From NCBI GenBank assembly GCA_964020155.1, contig OZ026549.1, positions 2,594,633 to 2,658,632 on the forward strand: a stretch of 64,000 bases of DNA, read 5' to 3'. The translations under genes were made by a program, and so were the position numbers. This document shows, piece by piece, positions 1 through 11,818 of this stretch. Source of the stretch: Chondrilla cf. caribensis (lineage: Eukaryota; Porifera; Demospongiae; Chondrillida; Chondrillidae). Below the pieces are notes generated by a model, which was not told the DNA's origin, searched no databases, and saw nothing but the letters and a program-made list of their open reading frames with translations. Positions within the stretch are counted from its first letter, which is position 1, and each line of letters begins with the position of its first letter.

Positions 1-2244
1 TTGCATAGGCAATTGGTCTCAACCCTGTTTCCTCTGGATGACTCAACACAGCACCAAGTCCCAGCGGCGAGGCATCACATTCTAACACCAACTCTTTCTG
101 TGGATTGTAGTGTGCCAGAACAGATGCTGAAGTGAGACTCTCCTTTGCTTCTGTAAACGCTTTATTCTGGAGAGATGTCCATTTCCATTGAACATTCTTC
201 TCCAACAGCTTGTATAACGGAGCAACACGACTTGCTAAATTAGGCAAAAATTTAGAGTAATACGTAATCATTCCCAAAAAAGACTTCAATTGGGACACAT
301 TCGTAGGAGTAGGGGCTTTCCTTACTGCACGAACCTTTTCATCCGTGGGATGAAGACCATCTGCAGAAATAATATGGCCCAAATATTCAATTGATGACGC
401 AAAGAATGAACACTTACTCCTTTTAAGCTTCAAGCCAGCTTGTTGTAACCGTGATAGCACTGTTTCCAACGTCAATAGATGTTCCTCTCTGGTCGTACCA
501 GTTAGCAGGATATCATCAATATAGACAGAAACATGTGGGACTCCTTGGAGAATAGATTCCATAATTTTCTGGAAGATGGACGGGGCTGACGATATTCCAA
601 ACGGTAACCTTTTGTAGCGAAATAAACCTTTATGGGTGTTGATTGTAGTATAGGCACGACTTGCTTCTGACAATGGTATCTGCAGATAAGCATGAGCGAC
701 ATCAAGTTTTGTGAACGACTTCCCACCTGATAGAGTTGCAAACAGGTCCTCTATTCTGGGTAATGGATATGTGCTGAGTTTGGCAACCTTGTTGACTGTG
801 AGACGATAATCTCCACAAATTCGAACACTGCCATCTGGCTTCAGCACAGGAACGATCGGTGTAGCCCAATCAGCGTGATCAACTGGCTCAATGACATCAG
901 CTTCTTGAAGACACTCCAGCTCTCGCTCAATCTTGTCCCGCAATGCATGAGGCACAGGCCTAGGTCTACAAAAGATAGGCGTCGTATTGGTTGGTATGAC
1001 GATGTCAGCTTCCTGACTGCGAAGGCATCCGAGTTCATCCTTGAACAATTCTGCATACTTCTGGATCGGATCAGCTTGTGGAGTACATGCCACTTGGCAA
1101 AGATTAGGCCAATCTAGCTTGAAGTGTTGAAGCCAATTCCTTCCAAGAAGGTTGGGACCATCTCCTTTTGTCACGATCAAACAAAGGTTGTCTTGACTTT
1201 GATTCTTATACTGAACTCGAACCAGGACTTGACCTACTGTGGGTATTGGCTCTCCGGTATAGGACTTTAAGTTGACTTGTGATGGATGAACATCTATTTC
1301 CTTGGGTAGAGACTTCAGTGTAGCTTCACTGATGACTGAGACTGCTGCGCCTGTATCCACCTCCATCTGGACTTCATAGCCCTCAATGAGCATGTCGACA
1401 CAAATGGGGATTCTTTTGGGGTCAGAAACTCGGAACAGCATGTAACTGTCATTTGGTACGGTTAAGACAGGTGAAGAATCATGTGCTTCCATATTCTGCA
1501 CAGTTTTCACGTTAACTTTCCCACTTGCCGCTTTCTGTTTGCTTTGACCAGACGCTCTGCAAGCTCTCCGAATGTGGCCTCGCTTAGAACAGTTATGGCA
1601 AATTGCTTTCAGGAAAGGGCATTCCTTCGGAAGGTGCTTCCCAAGACATCTGTAACATTCAGTCGATGATGCTTTCTTGGTAGACTTAACATGGTGAACC
1701 GGGATTCTAGTATTCTGACTACTCTGGATGTCCTTGGTGTCTCGTTCTGCCGCTTCAAATGCTTGACATAGCGCGAATGCTTTATCAAAAGTAAGATCTG
1801 CTTCCGCCAGTAGCCGTCTTGTAGTGATGCTTCCCGAATTCCACACACGAGCCTGTCCCGCAACATCTCCTGAAGATTTTCGCCGAAATTGCAGTCATCT
1901 GAGAGCTTCTTCAGTTCAGCTACGAATGCTGCGACCGTTTCTCCAGATTGTTGCTGACGACTATGAAAGGCAAATCTCCGAACGATAACAGAAGGCCGTG
2001 GATTCTTGTGTCTCTGCACTAGTTCCACTAATGCCGAAAACTCTAACTCGGTAGGCTTCTGAGGAGAGGAGAGATTCCGAATAAGCTGATACGTTGTTGG
2101 CCCACAAACGCTCAACAAAACCGCGCGTTGCTTCTTGGCAGTTTTTATCTCGTTAGCTTCGAAATACTGCTGCAACCGCTCAGTGTAGGATAGCCAGTCT
2201 TCTTTTGTTTCGTCGAATTCTCCAAACGTAGCTTGCTGAGCCAT
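1..2244 (-). pseudogene. gag-pol of the left-edge gypsy element, frameshifted
   Basis: The open reading frame starts at 2244 with a gag-like region (MAQQATFGEFDETKEDW). Near 1815-1825 the sense reading shifts frame: the original frame continues as nonsense to 1609, while the other frame carries the conserved residues. Those are two zinc knuckles (CYRC with His and Cys at about 1620-1657, CHNC-x4-H-x4-C at about 1565-1603), an aspartic protease (VDTGAAVSVI at about 1330-1360), reverse transcriptase with LPFGISSAP and the YIDD catalytic box (512-523), and the start of RNase H (LECDASPLGLGAVL at about 60-85). From about 1815 to position 1 I saw no stop codon. A one-base indel therefore separates gag from the rest, so this copy is probably not able to make an intact polyprotein. 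The protein resembles the K02A2.6-like gypsy group. Confidence 0.8.
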
Positions 2245-2440
2245 CCTCGTCGCCAGAAATCTGTTATATCTCGTTCTTGTTTAAAGGTACATCGAACACT
2301 TCGTCTCACCAATATCAATCATTATTCAACTGAACAGCATGCATCTTTTATAGGCAAGATTCAGACACAAAACAAGCTTACGAAAATAGGTCACATAAAC
2401 AGGTCATGAACTCAATATCATCAACCATGAACTTAATATC
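1..2440 (-). mobile_element. Gypsy-class LTR retrotransposon, truncated by the left window edge
   Basis: Minus-strand LTR element seen from its 5' LTR into RNase H; the rest lies left of the window. The presumed LTR begins (plus orientation) with TGTTATATC at 2262 and ends somewhere before about 2440, where sequence homologous to the R2 intron (about 14950) resumes. The LTR is followed in element orientation by TGGCGACGAGGAT at 2243-2255, a plausible primer-binding region that overlaps the gag start. Target duplications cannot be checked because the other end is missing. It lies in what is probably the first intron of receptor R1. Confidence 0.8.
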
Positions 2441-2454
2441 CAAACAATTACAAA

Positions 2455-3470
2455 TAGTAGGATCATAACAGTCACATTGGACTGTAATTATTAATAATGA
2501 AGTGGAACATAATATGAATAAGGAACTAGGTACTAGTGATGGTACGATATAGTCATAATTTTTATGGTGTGCAAACACTGTGTATCAGAGAATAGTCTAG
2601 TTACAATAGCTGGACCATCCCTATCAAGTACCTGTGGTGGAGTGGGGGAGGGACGGTCTAGCAAAAGAAGGTTTGTTTGCCACCTAAACATTCACACCTG
2701 TCCATGGAGTGTATGACTTTCGACCAATTAATAGTTAGGCCACTAGGTAGGAATAGTACTGGGAGACATCTATATAGGAATACGTTACTAAGCGCTTGAG
2801 AATAATACCTAGTGGAATTGATTGAATTTACCTTATTAAAGGATAAGCATAAAATATCTCCACTGAATTATGAAGTTCTTCCATAGAGATTAATAATCTG
2901 CTGAAAAACTTGGCTAAGCTGTTGAATAGCCATGTTTGCTTGCCCATTAATTACAAAGCAGAAGACAACATGTGGACAGACAATCAGTACATTCTTGTAT
3001 GGTCTCCATTTGCCAAAATGTGTGATTGGCTAGGTGTCGTCATGGGAACAATTAAATGCAATTCACTAGCCAAATGATTATTTACTCCAAACATTTCAAC
3101 AGCTCATTGCTACTGTCGTCAGTGGTATTAGTAGCAGCAGTAATCATTGGCTAGTGAATTTCGTTTATTTTTTCCCATTGCCAGTATTGTTTTGATTATA
3201 ATGGACTTGCTATGTCAAACAAACGTGGCAAACTATTAAATCCTTCCCCAAAAATAGATTCATGATAGCAGAGATCTGTTCTGCAGAAAACACTTTGAGA
3301 TTTCTGGACTTCATTATACATTAGGCATATAAACCAGGCTGCCTATATTTTCATGTGTGATGTGTACCACACTTTTTTTCCTGTCTCTCCTTTTCATGCC
3401 AGATAGGGGTAGTCTAGCTAGATTGAGTAATCAGGTGTGATATCCAGCATGGCTTGAAGAGTTTTACAAT
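2455..3470. repeat. Duplicated non-coding segment D, copy 1 (R1 intron)
   Basis: This stretch is homologous to 14950-15035 joined with 19284-19990 (R2 intron 1) and to 58310-58920 (R6 intron 1). Shared landmarks include CAATAGCTGGACCATCCC, GGTGGAGTGGGG and AGCAGAGATCTGTTCTGC. Shorter parts recur at 37650-37830 (R4) and 47150-47290 (R5). In each gene the segment sits upstream of the Ig exon, so it is intron 1 sequence that was duplicated with the gene. No convincing coding potential is visible. Confidence 0.65.
3041..3180. mobile_element. Foldback (MITE-like) insertion in segment D
   Basis: The two ends are long imperfect inverted repeats: CATGGGAACAATTAAATGCA at 3041 pairs with the complement of the sequence ending TTTTTTCCCATTG at 3180, including AATTCACTAGCC. 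The related segment in R6 intron 1 (about 58735) lacks this block, so it appears to be an insertion into copy 1 only. Confidence 0.5.
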
Positions 3471-3569
3471 ACATGTGCAATATCTAGTTACAGAAATCCA
3501 ATATTTTTATGCATTTACATGCAACTAGGACTATGCTGCACATATACTGTAAACATGTATGCATTATGT

Positions 3570-3676
3570 ACTAGTTACCACATGGCTTCTAAGGCGTAAC
3601 TTATTTACTGGCCGAGACCCGAGGCGGCGAGGTCAGTTAATACGTTACGCCATATAGAAGCTATGTGGTAACTAGT
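3570..3676. repeat. Large imperfect palindrome (foldback element)
   Basis: The left arm starting ACTAGTTACCACATGGCTTC at 3570 pairs with the right arm ending GCTATGTGGTAACTAGT at 3676. Pairing continues inward (TATTTACTGGCC with GGTCAGTTAATA) around a GC-rich loop. A related arm recurs at about 3797-3842 (GTAGTAACTAGTTTATCACA), and the sequence between them is a diverged tandem copy of what follows at 3850-3930. Probably a MITE-like element or a nested pair of them. Confidence 0.5.
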
Positions 3677-4204
3677 TTATCACAGGAATAAACGCCCTAG
3701 AAAGCGCGCTCGATTTTGAATTTGAATCTTTCGAGGAAGAATGGCACAGCGTTCGCAGCAGCAGCTGACTAAGAAGTATTTACCAGCGAAACTTAAAGAC
3801 GTTACGCTCTATAGAGGCCCTGTAGTAACTAGTTTATCACAAGTCGACCTGTAAATAGTGCGGTCGATTCTGCCTTCTGATCCCAGAAGAATGGCGACGA
3901 GATCTCTGCCGGTGAACCTAAAGATCTTCTCGCTAAATCTAGCTTTTTATTTCACCTTGGACGATGAGGATTTCGAAGGTTTACTCGGGACTGCGTCCAC
4001 GAACAAAATATGCAACAAGCGTTCGTATATAAAAGTGCGTTATATACGAACTTTTTCGAAAAGTCCAGGGCCAGAGGAAGAACTCTATATGATACTTTTA
4101 ACAAAGGAGCGGGTTGAATTCTGAACGAACCTTGCGTTCTCGTTACTATTTTGGTAACTGTGCTGACTTCTTGCGTTCATTCTAATGATATTCATGTAAT
4201 TTGC

Positions 4205-4330
4205 CAGCTAATTTGGTTGATTGATTCCCATGACCTCTGCGTAAACGCCTGGGCGTTTCGATTTACTACCCGGGAGTAAATCGTTACTACCCAAGCGGCT
4301 CCTTTGATGTATGACGTCATCGGGTGATAA
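4205..4330 (+). promoter_or_regulatory. Palindrome-rich block with a CRE-type site before the R1 Ig exon
   Basis: Just before the first visible exon of R1 lie three short palindromes: AAACGCC/GGCGTTT at about 4241-4258, GATTTACT...AGTAAATC at about 4259-4281, and a perfect TGACGTCA at 4312-4319, the consensus for CREB/ATF proteins. The block is absent before the Ig exons of the other five genes. It may be an alternative promoter, an element remnant or chance; no transcription start can be identified from sequence. Confidence 0.25.
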
Positions 4331-4371
4331 AATGTAGTATTTACTCTTTGTAATGTATATTTTTTCCCTAG

Positions 4372-6198
4372 GCTCCCCTGAGGTTACGGTGGTCATTGAT
4401 GGCTACACAATGGGCTCTACTCAGTCCTCACCAGCTTCATTACCACTAGGAACAGCTCTGGTGTTGGTGTGTAGAGTCAGTGGAATACCACAGAGACAGA
4501 TCAAATATTACTGGACGTGTCCAGATGGTCCATGTGAACCAAAAGGAAATGTGGGGAGAAAGGTTGTGAAAGACAATATCCTAGCAGTCAATATAACTTC
4601 TAACAGTGATGGAGGAACGTATACCTGTGAAGTATCAAGAGATGAAGCAGATGGGGGATACAGCCAAAATTATACACTCAATGTTTCAGGTCAATAAACA
4701 CAATGTATTAGCACACATAAAGATATATGCACATGCATGTCAAAAATATGTTTGTTGAAATGAATAATCTTATTATTGTTATAGGAGGACATGTTATCCA
4801 CAGTTATGGGAGGCTTGTCCACTATCATCATGTAATCACTAGAGGAGATCAGCTTCTACCACCTGGTAATGAAACAGCCCCTGGAAGAATGGACTGCATA
4901 ATAACTGCACCACAAACTGCTCGTTTAATCTTTACCGGTCCAGAACCACCCAACAATTTATTTTTTCAAAGCGATGACGATGGTGATCAAATGGATACTT
5001 TATTCTTCAACCTATCTCATTTGTCACTAAACACAGAGGGTTTCTGTCAGGGAGCAAGTTCTGCTACATATTTTTTTCTCGGTTTATTACCAGGTAATAT
5101 CTATTACTAATACTACTTACAACGTAAACAGTTAACCATTGGAATTACAACATCAAGTGATATTAATTCTGATACTTTATTATTGTTTTATCACTTCCCG
5201 ACAGGTACATTATCCACTGTCACTATCATGAAGGCTGTGCCAAGCACCACTGATGTAAGAATAGTCTTCAATAATATTCCCTCAGATATTCATAGAGTCA
5301 TTGTAGGATATGAACGTCATGACCTCGGAGTGACACTGCAGGGAGAGTATGCAAATATCAGGAGAAGTACTCAGCTTACATTCTCATCACTAGTTCCAGG
5401 AGCTAGGTACACAGTAGTAGTGCAGGGATTCCATGAATCTGCAGGTGATAGGAGTCAGCATGTCACAAGAAGAGATGTCACAACTGAAGAGATAGGTCAG
5501 GGTAATATCCCATTTTACTTGTCAATGAGCATATTTTATGTCATTATACTAGTTGGTGCATAAAAAGTCTAATTTGGACTGAGTTACAATTTTTATGTAC
5601 TGGAGTTGTTTGGAATGAGGGCATGGCAATTAATTTCTTTCCAACACCAATTTATTGAGCATTAAATGTTGTTCCGGGGTTCTCTTTCATATGCCCCTTT
5701 TACCCACTCCCCTTCCACCTGCACACACCACAAAGTATAACAACAATATAGGACAAAATAGTTTTACTTGTGTGTATTACACATCCACTTTATACTTGCA
5801 CTTACACATTAATAATTATTATAACATACATGTTTATAGATATCTTACATAATTTATCTATATGTACGCAATTGCACAACCACCTAATCATCTGTATGTG
5901 TACGCAAAAATCTAGAGTAGAGGTAAGGCCACATTAGCTTCCCCTTTGTATTTACCCCCTTTGAGATACCTCGTGCAATTTTTTGGAACACATCAGATAT
6001 CTATGATGAATATGGTCTCACTGTACACACATACTGTAGATGTATGCACAAGCACACACATGCATGCATGCACGCATGAACACACCAACATGCGCGCATG
6101 CATGCATGAATGCACACACACACACACACACACACACACACCACACACACACGCCATCACACACACACACACACTATCACACACACACACACACACTA

Positions 6199-6234
<36 letters not shown>

Positions 6235-6342
6235 ACACACACACGTACACACACACACACACACACACACTATCACACACACACACACACACTATCACAC
6301 ACACACACACATACACACGTACACACACACACACACACACCA

Positions 6343-6404
<62 letters not shown>

Positions 6405-8154
6405 GCGCACGCATGCACACACACACATGCACAAACACACCATCACAATATAAATCACACAAATAATGTCACAATGATTACTTCATAAGAGAAAGGCCTT
6501 GACTCCATAATAATATATAAAATCTGTACACATACATGTATGTATTATACACATATAATTATTTTTGCTTTCTATGAATTCAGAACCATCTGCTCCAAGG
6601 AATCCCTGCATATTAGGAGAGAGTAGGGATGGAATTGAACTCAACTGGATACCACCACAGGAGCCCAACGGAGATGTCTACTATCTCATTGATGATGGGA
6701 ATAGAACAGTGAATACTTCAAGTGGGTCTACTTACTTCAATTTAACAGGACTACAGAGAGGAGTGACGTACAACATCACAGTGGTGGCAGTGAACTCAGC
6801 TGGAAGGAGTGATACTGGACCAGTTCTTCATTACAAACGTAATGTACAAAGTAAGTATTTGACAATATGTGCTACTTGAATTGTCAGTTGTCATGGTATA
6901 AAGTTACTTAATAGCATATAGATCATTGTCAAGCAACAATTCATGCACAGTATATTGTAGTACTTACATAATTGAATTGCAAATAGTCCTTAATGAAATT
7001 AGCATTCGATATGTTGCAATGTGCAGGCATGACCTACTAGACAGTCCCAATTGGTGTGATGTCATTTACATATTATGTACACATATATGTGCATATATGT
7101 GTACATGTATGCATGTGAGTGCAATAGGTCTTCATTCACATTAGTTTCAATTGTAATTGTATTCACACAGTATCCACTCCTCCATCTACTCAGGATAACC
7201 CTTCTGGTGAGTCTTTTCAGAACATTTATTGTCATATGTATGCACATCCTTAATTATATCATTCTATTGTATAATACATAATATATAGTAAAACCCTTGA
7301 TCATGAAAAAACAATTACTGCTTTCTTCCTTGAATATAGTAAATGTCATTGGAGCTATCGCAGTCCTACTGGTATTAGTGACTATCATAGTTGTCATAAT
7401 AGTGATAGTGATCATCTGCATAATCAGGCACAACAGAAGAAAAGGAGTATCAGAAGGCAATGGAGAAGCTGACAATACAGACCATTACTACAGTGTAGCC
7501 ACTGAAAATGCAGTACCAAAACCGTCTAGAATGCAAGGAGATAACAAGAATGACATGATTGTGTATGACCAAGTTGAGGGTGAAAGCCTGAACGATACTG
7601 AAACTTATGAAGATCCTGATGCTGGGGGCAAAGTACACAACAAGACATCTGGAAATGGCAAGCAAAATGCAAATGTCCCACCAAAATATTCTAAACTACA
7701 GCAGAATATACCCCAAGAACCAACTCAGAGGGAGAATGTCCCATCTGAGGGACATTATGATGTAGCTGATAGCAGACAATACCGAGAGAAATATGACATG
7801 ATCGGCTCAGGAATGTACGTTAATTCAGCTGCAGCAAAAAAAGAAAGTGAAAATGTACCAATAACAAAACCAAACACTAAACCATCAAAAAGCAAGCATC
7901 CCAAGGATATTAATGACGAAATGCCCAAGAATGGGAACGATCCTTCCGAGCTTAACACCCAACCAAATAAAGCAAGGAAATATAATGAAGAATTGTACGT
8001 TAATCATGATCAAGTTGATCCAGATGAATTGTATACGCAACCTGACAAGAAAAAGAAGATAAAAAAACCACCACCATATGCATCTGGACGTAAAAGTGAT
8101 GATCCAGAGGCACTATATACTGCAGTTGATAAAGTTAAGAAAAGGAAAAACTAA
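4372..8154 (+). CDS. R1: Ig/FN3 single-pass receptor, class A (ITIM-type) tail; signal exon not in window
   Basis: Exons: Ig 4372-4689, two-Cys domain 4785-5093, FN3-I 5205-5495 (or 5501), FN3-II 6584-6850, linker 7171-7206, TM plus tail 7340-8154. All junctions are GT/AG and phase 1. The Ig exon has LVCRV, YYWTC, CPDGPC and GTYTCEV. FN3-II shows IELNWIPP and YNITVVAVNSAG. The linker encodes ISTPPSTQDNPS. The TM segment begins VIGAIAVLLVLV and is followed by RHNRRK. The 240-residue tail has an ITIM-type IVYDQV plus ETYEDP, KYSKL, HYDVA, KYDMI, MYVNS, LYTQP and LYTAV as potential SH2 sites. No signal-peptide exon like those of R2 to R6 is visible upstream. By analogy with R2, whose first intron also holds a gypsy element, it probably lies left of the window. 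Inferred role: cell-surface recognition with inhibitory or adaptor signalling. Confidence 0.85.
6112..6428. repeat. (CA)n microsatellite in R1 intron
   Basis: About 300 bp of CA dinucleotides with CTATCA, CGTACA and CCATCA interruptions, in the intron between FN3-I and FN3-II. R3 has a CA tract in the same intron and R6 only a remnant (about 61680). It opens spurious His-Thr and Cys-Val frames on both strands. Confidence 0.95.
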
Positions 8155-8222
8155 CATAATTATTATATTCAATTGTGTTCCATGCTATTACTTCATTCAC
8201 GCGTGTAATGATACAACTATGT

Positions 8223-8228
8223 AATAAA
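8223..8228 (+). other. Probable polyadenylation signal of R1
   Basis: AATAAA about 70 bp after the R1 stop codon, in a context (CTATGTAATAAATGTTA) that is conserved after the R6 stop codon. Confidence 0.6.
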
Positions 8229-8775
8229 TGTTATTCACTACAGTTATTATATCCTATTATTCTTGAAAATAACACCAGTTATATTATCCACCTTTATTTT
8301 TGCTTGTGCATTAATAACATTTAGCATAATACTTTTGTATGTTGTTTGTACTCACACACCTGGTTGCATAATAATAATTATAAAATTTTGTGTCTAATAT
8401 TTCAATCTTAAACACAAGAATCACTCCTAATTGCAGCCAAATTATGCTGATAATCCATGGACATATACAAATTTGAATTCAATTACAGATGTCTGTTATC
8501 AAAAACCTAAATTCTACTTAATTCAAATAGGATTTATACATACTAGGAAATTATGTATACATTGTTGGGTGCAATATTCACTGTAGAACAAACACCAAGC
8601 TAGTTCTAGTGTTAGCCTATTACACTTACAAACGAACATCATACTATCTGAAACTTCTAACTTGGTTACTTCTTTTGGTGGAAATACCATCAGATTTGGT
8701 ATAATATCGCGATCAAATTACACTTCCACAGATGTAATAATTAATGTGAAGTTGAACAACTAGGATTCTGCATGT

Positions 8776-8994
8776 TTGAGCATTGCTCAGCCTTGGTGGT
8801 TTCCCACTAGATTTACAGAGTTGGCCAATGTTGGAGACACTGAGACATGCACTGGATCTGCACTGGAGTGCAATCCAAACGTCATATATGCCATAATAGC
8901 ACCTTTGGCTGCAGTCACTACTTTATCTATTGTTGGAGCTCTCATCTTTTGTACTGGTAAAGGCTACGCTGAAGCTAAGCCGAAAGCACTTTAA
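8776..8994 (+). CDS. Possible small membrane ORF or orphan TM exon
   Basis: A 72-codon frame ending in a stop, with one strongly hydrophobic stretch (VIYAIIAPLAAVTTLSIVGA) preceded by two cysteines (CTGSALEC). A potential acceptor (TTCCCACTAG, at about 8801-8811) and a potential donor (ACTG/GTAAAG, at about 8957) could instead make it an internal exon. It lies about 550 bp downstream of the R1 polyadenylation signal. It has no recognisable relationship to the receptor TM exons and no paralogue in the window. Coding status is unproven. Confidence 0.25.
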   Translation: MSIAQPWWFPTRFTELANVGDTETCTGSALECNPNVIYAIIAPLAAVTTLSIVGALIFCTGKGYAEAKPKAL

Positions 8995-10080
8995 GCTATT
9001 ACATATGGTACAACCAGCAAATGTAGCTGTGATACTCCCACAAAAGGCTAATAATTTACATTACTAATGCCTTTTGGGAAAAATAAGATGTTGATAGGTA
9101 TTCCAATGAGTCTACATGCAGGTGGACCATGATAATTAGCAAAATGATATATATATAGCATTCCAGGGCCAGTCCTTGCAGAAAGTACGGTATTCAACTT
9201 GATGAAACATGATTGCAATTTGTGCTCTTCGAAACTCTGAAACTGGCTTACAGAAAATGGATAAAGGAGGAAGCCTTCAGAATCATGGAATAAGCATTTA
9301 AAATGTATTCAAAATCACTTGCAAAATAGTCAAAATAAACTCCAGCTAGCATTTCGTTACTGGGGCACCAATGTACAAAATAGTATTTGCAACAGGTACC
9401 ATACTAGTTTGTGGTCATCCCTATTGTATCCTCCTTCTGCATACCATGTGACAGTCATATGGAATATTGAGTGTAAAATCCTTACGTTTTAATTGTAGGC
9501 CGAGATGTCAAAAACCATCATAGATTAAGAGTATATATGCAAGCGCTATCCAGATAATACTGGCCAGTGATTCAATTGGACATTATTATAATTCAATAAA
9601 AATCAATACATTTCATATTTACCTCATAAATTTTAAAACATCATAAAAATGCTTAACATTGCTACACATTAACCCTTTCCGGAAAGAAGGCAATGATTAG
9701 TGATGAGATTTGGCAGAAAACAACTTAAAATGTGAACGAAATTTGTCAGACTGTACAACATGTTCTGCCTCTCTACTAGTGAAGGCAAGCAAGACACTCT
9801 TGATCTTTGACATTTTCATTTCCAATTTAAAAGGGCATAATCCTCCTGAGTAAGGGTTAGATAGGAGACGAAGAAGAAGACGTGAAAGATGTACTCTTGT
9901 GTGAAGCCAAATCTACACTGTTTGTATGGCTAATGTGTATGGATCCATTAATTATTGTGGAATCTTGGTCGATTGTTCTGAAACTCTGCTTTTCAACGAA
10001 TACTGTATGTACTACCCACCTCTGCAGATGTCATTCCAACACTGTTAAACTAGTAATACTGTAGTGCATGAATTTCAACA
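8995..10080. other. Intergenic, nothing recognised
   Basis: AT-rich sequence after R1 without supported exons, RNA genes or clear repeats. Confidence 0.5.
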
Positions 10081-11740
10081 TGTAACAACCAAGGAAAACA
10101 TAGTAAGGACATAGTGGTTAGCTATACTACTCAAAATGGAGAGGAGTTCCTCAGGGGATACCCTCATCTGGATTGGGTTGGGTTTGGTATCACAAGAGAG
10201 AAGTGTACAATGCCATGTCCATCCTTGATTTCGGATTAGTTATAGATGACCAAAAGCCAATCAATTTGGTGACTCTACTCTAAAATCCATAACGTAGATA
10301 CATGTATTGCAGCTGGTGAAAATAATCCACTATCTAATATTATTATCATTTGTGGAATTCATGAAATTGCATGTGCCATCACATTCATCTTGTATGCAAT
10401 CACCACCAAGAATAAAATATTTGTGGATCGAATCCAACCACAAATTGCATGGACCAATATCCATTGCCACCAAAGATATTAACATGTATATACTATGCAT
10501 ATGCATTCATGTATAATATTATATGTATCATAGTTGATGCAATGATGAAGTTTTAAATATGAATTCTATGCAATCCACAGAATTTTCCTGATTTTGTACA
10601 TGAACATGTTTCTTCAAGCATAATACCCTTGGAAGAATTTCATCTCCAATAATCTTACCACTGTTCATTTCAGGTGATTCAGCAGAGGCTCACTAATAAG
10701 GCAGTGGTTTGTTATCAAATAACTTTTAATCAAGTTATGTATTACATGTTCATTCGTGAACGGACTAAAGAATTCACTACAGTACAAAATGGTGGGATTG
10801 TTGAGTTGGGTTCAATCAACCAATAATTCTTCCCAGTAATTGCAAACCACACATGCAATTATTCAAATGCATATGCACCAATAATGGTGGAGTATTTCCA
10901 CCAGTGTCTTTAAAATTGTAGAAAATATGAAAAGGGCATATATCCCCTCACCAACTTCGACTGATGGTATCTGCAAAACAGGAACAAAACATAAATCCTT
11001 ATCAGGGGAAGCCCATGAGCTGGCACACACTGATAATTACCACATGTACATAAACATGTTTGGAGGTCACTTGTGCTACTGTACTGACCTCTCTCGATGC
11101 CCATGCAGTGAAGATGTTGACATTCACCTATCACTGATTTAGACACTTATGCAATATAAATATTTTATAAACAATAAATTAAATTAATACATATATACAT
11201 ACAATGTATGGACAAAAGCAAACGTTACTTATCCTTATATATATGAAGCTATAAACTTGAAGGGTACAGTAAAATTCTCATTGTACTAATAGTCTATACA
11301 ATGACCATATATATGTAAACAATTATATGAACGTGTGCATCTGCAACAGATCAAGAAACCCACATCGGTTGAAAATAATTGTGTTCTTTTTCTTCAAATC
11401 ATGGTCATCTAGTGGCCATTAAACTAACTTTGCTAACGGACGTACCTTGGTTCCAATAACAAGCACTGTTACTGTTCACACAAGCTTGTATAGATGACGT
11501 TAGTGGACATTTAGCAATACAATAGCAACAAAGGATGATTAGGAAAGGAACAGAAGCTCTTTTCGTATTTCAAAGTGAAAAAGTCCAACTACTGAAGATA
11601 GCCTTCGATCTCGAGGAATAACACAGTTACTATCTGCATGGTTCTTATTATGTAACAAACATATTTTCTGATGTGCAGGGGTGTGAAGCAACAGAGGGGT
11701 GAGTACCTGCTGATAACTAAGCAAATTTAAATGGAAAGCG

Positions 11741-11818
<78 letters not shown>

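Noticed and set aside
3858..4124. 88-codon ORF upstream of R1
   Set aside because: No recognisable domain, overlaps a diverged local tandem repeat, and no paralogue before the other receptors.
5946..6488. Long His-Thr and Cys-Val reading frames, also at 11539-11916, 29900-30136, 35551-36161, 43540-44285 and 48923-49190
   Set aside because: They are translations of CA/GT microsatellites in all frames, without splice or start context.
7297..7339. Start codon of the R1 tail ORF at 7297
   Set aside because: It lies in the intron before the TM exon; the acceptor at 7339/7340 and the R6 alignment show the exon starts at 7340. Same for 62654 in R6.
10910..11146. Overlapping ORFs on both strands in module U
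   Set aside because: Copies at 33300-33480 and 53976-54200 do not conserve either frame, so the shared sequence is treated as non-coding.
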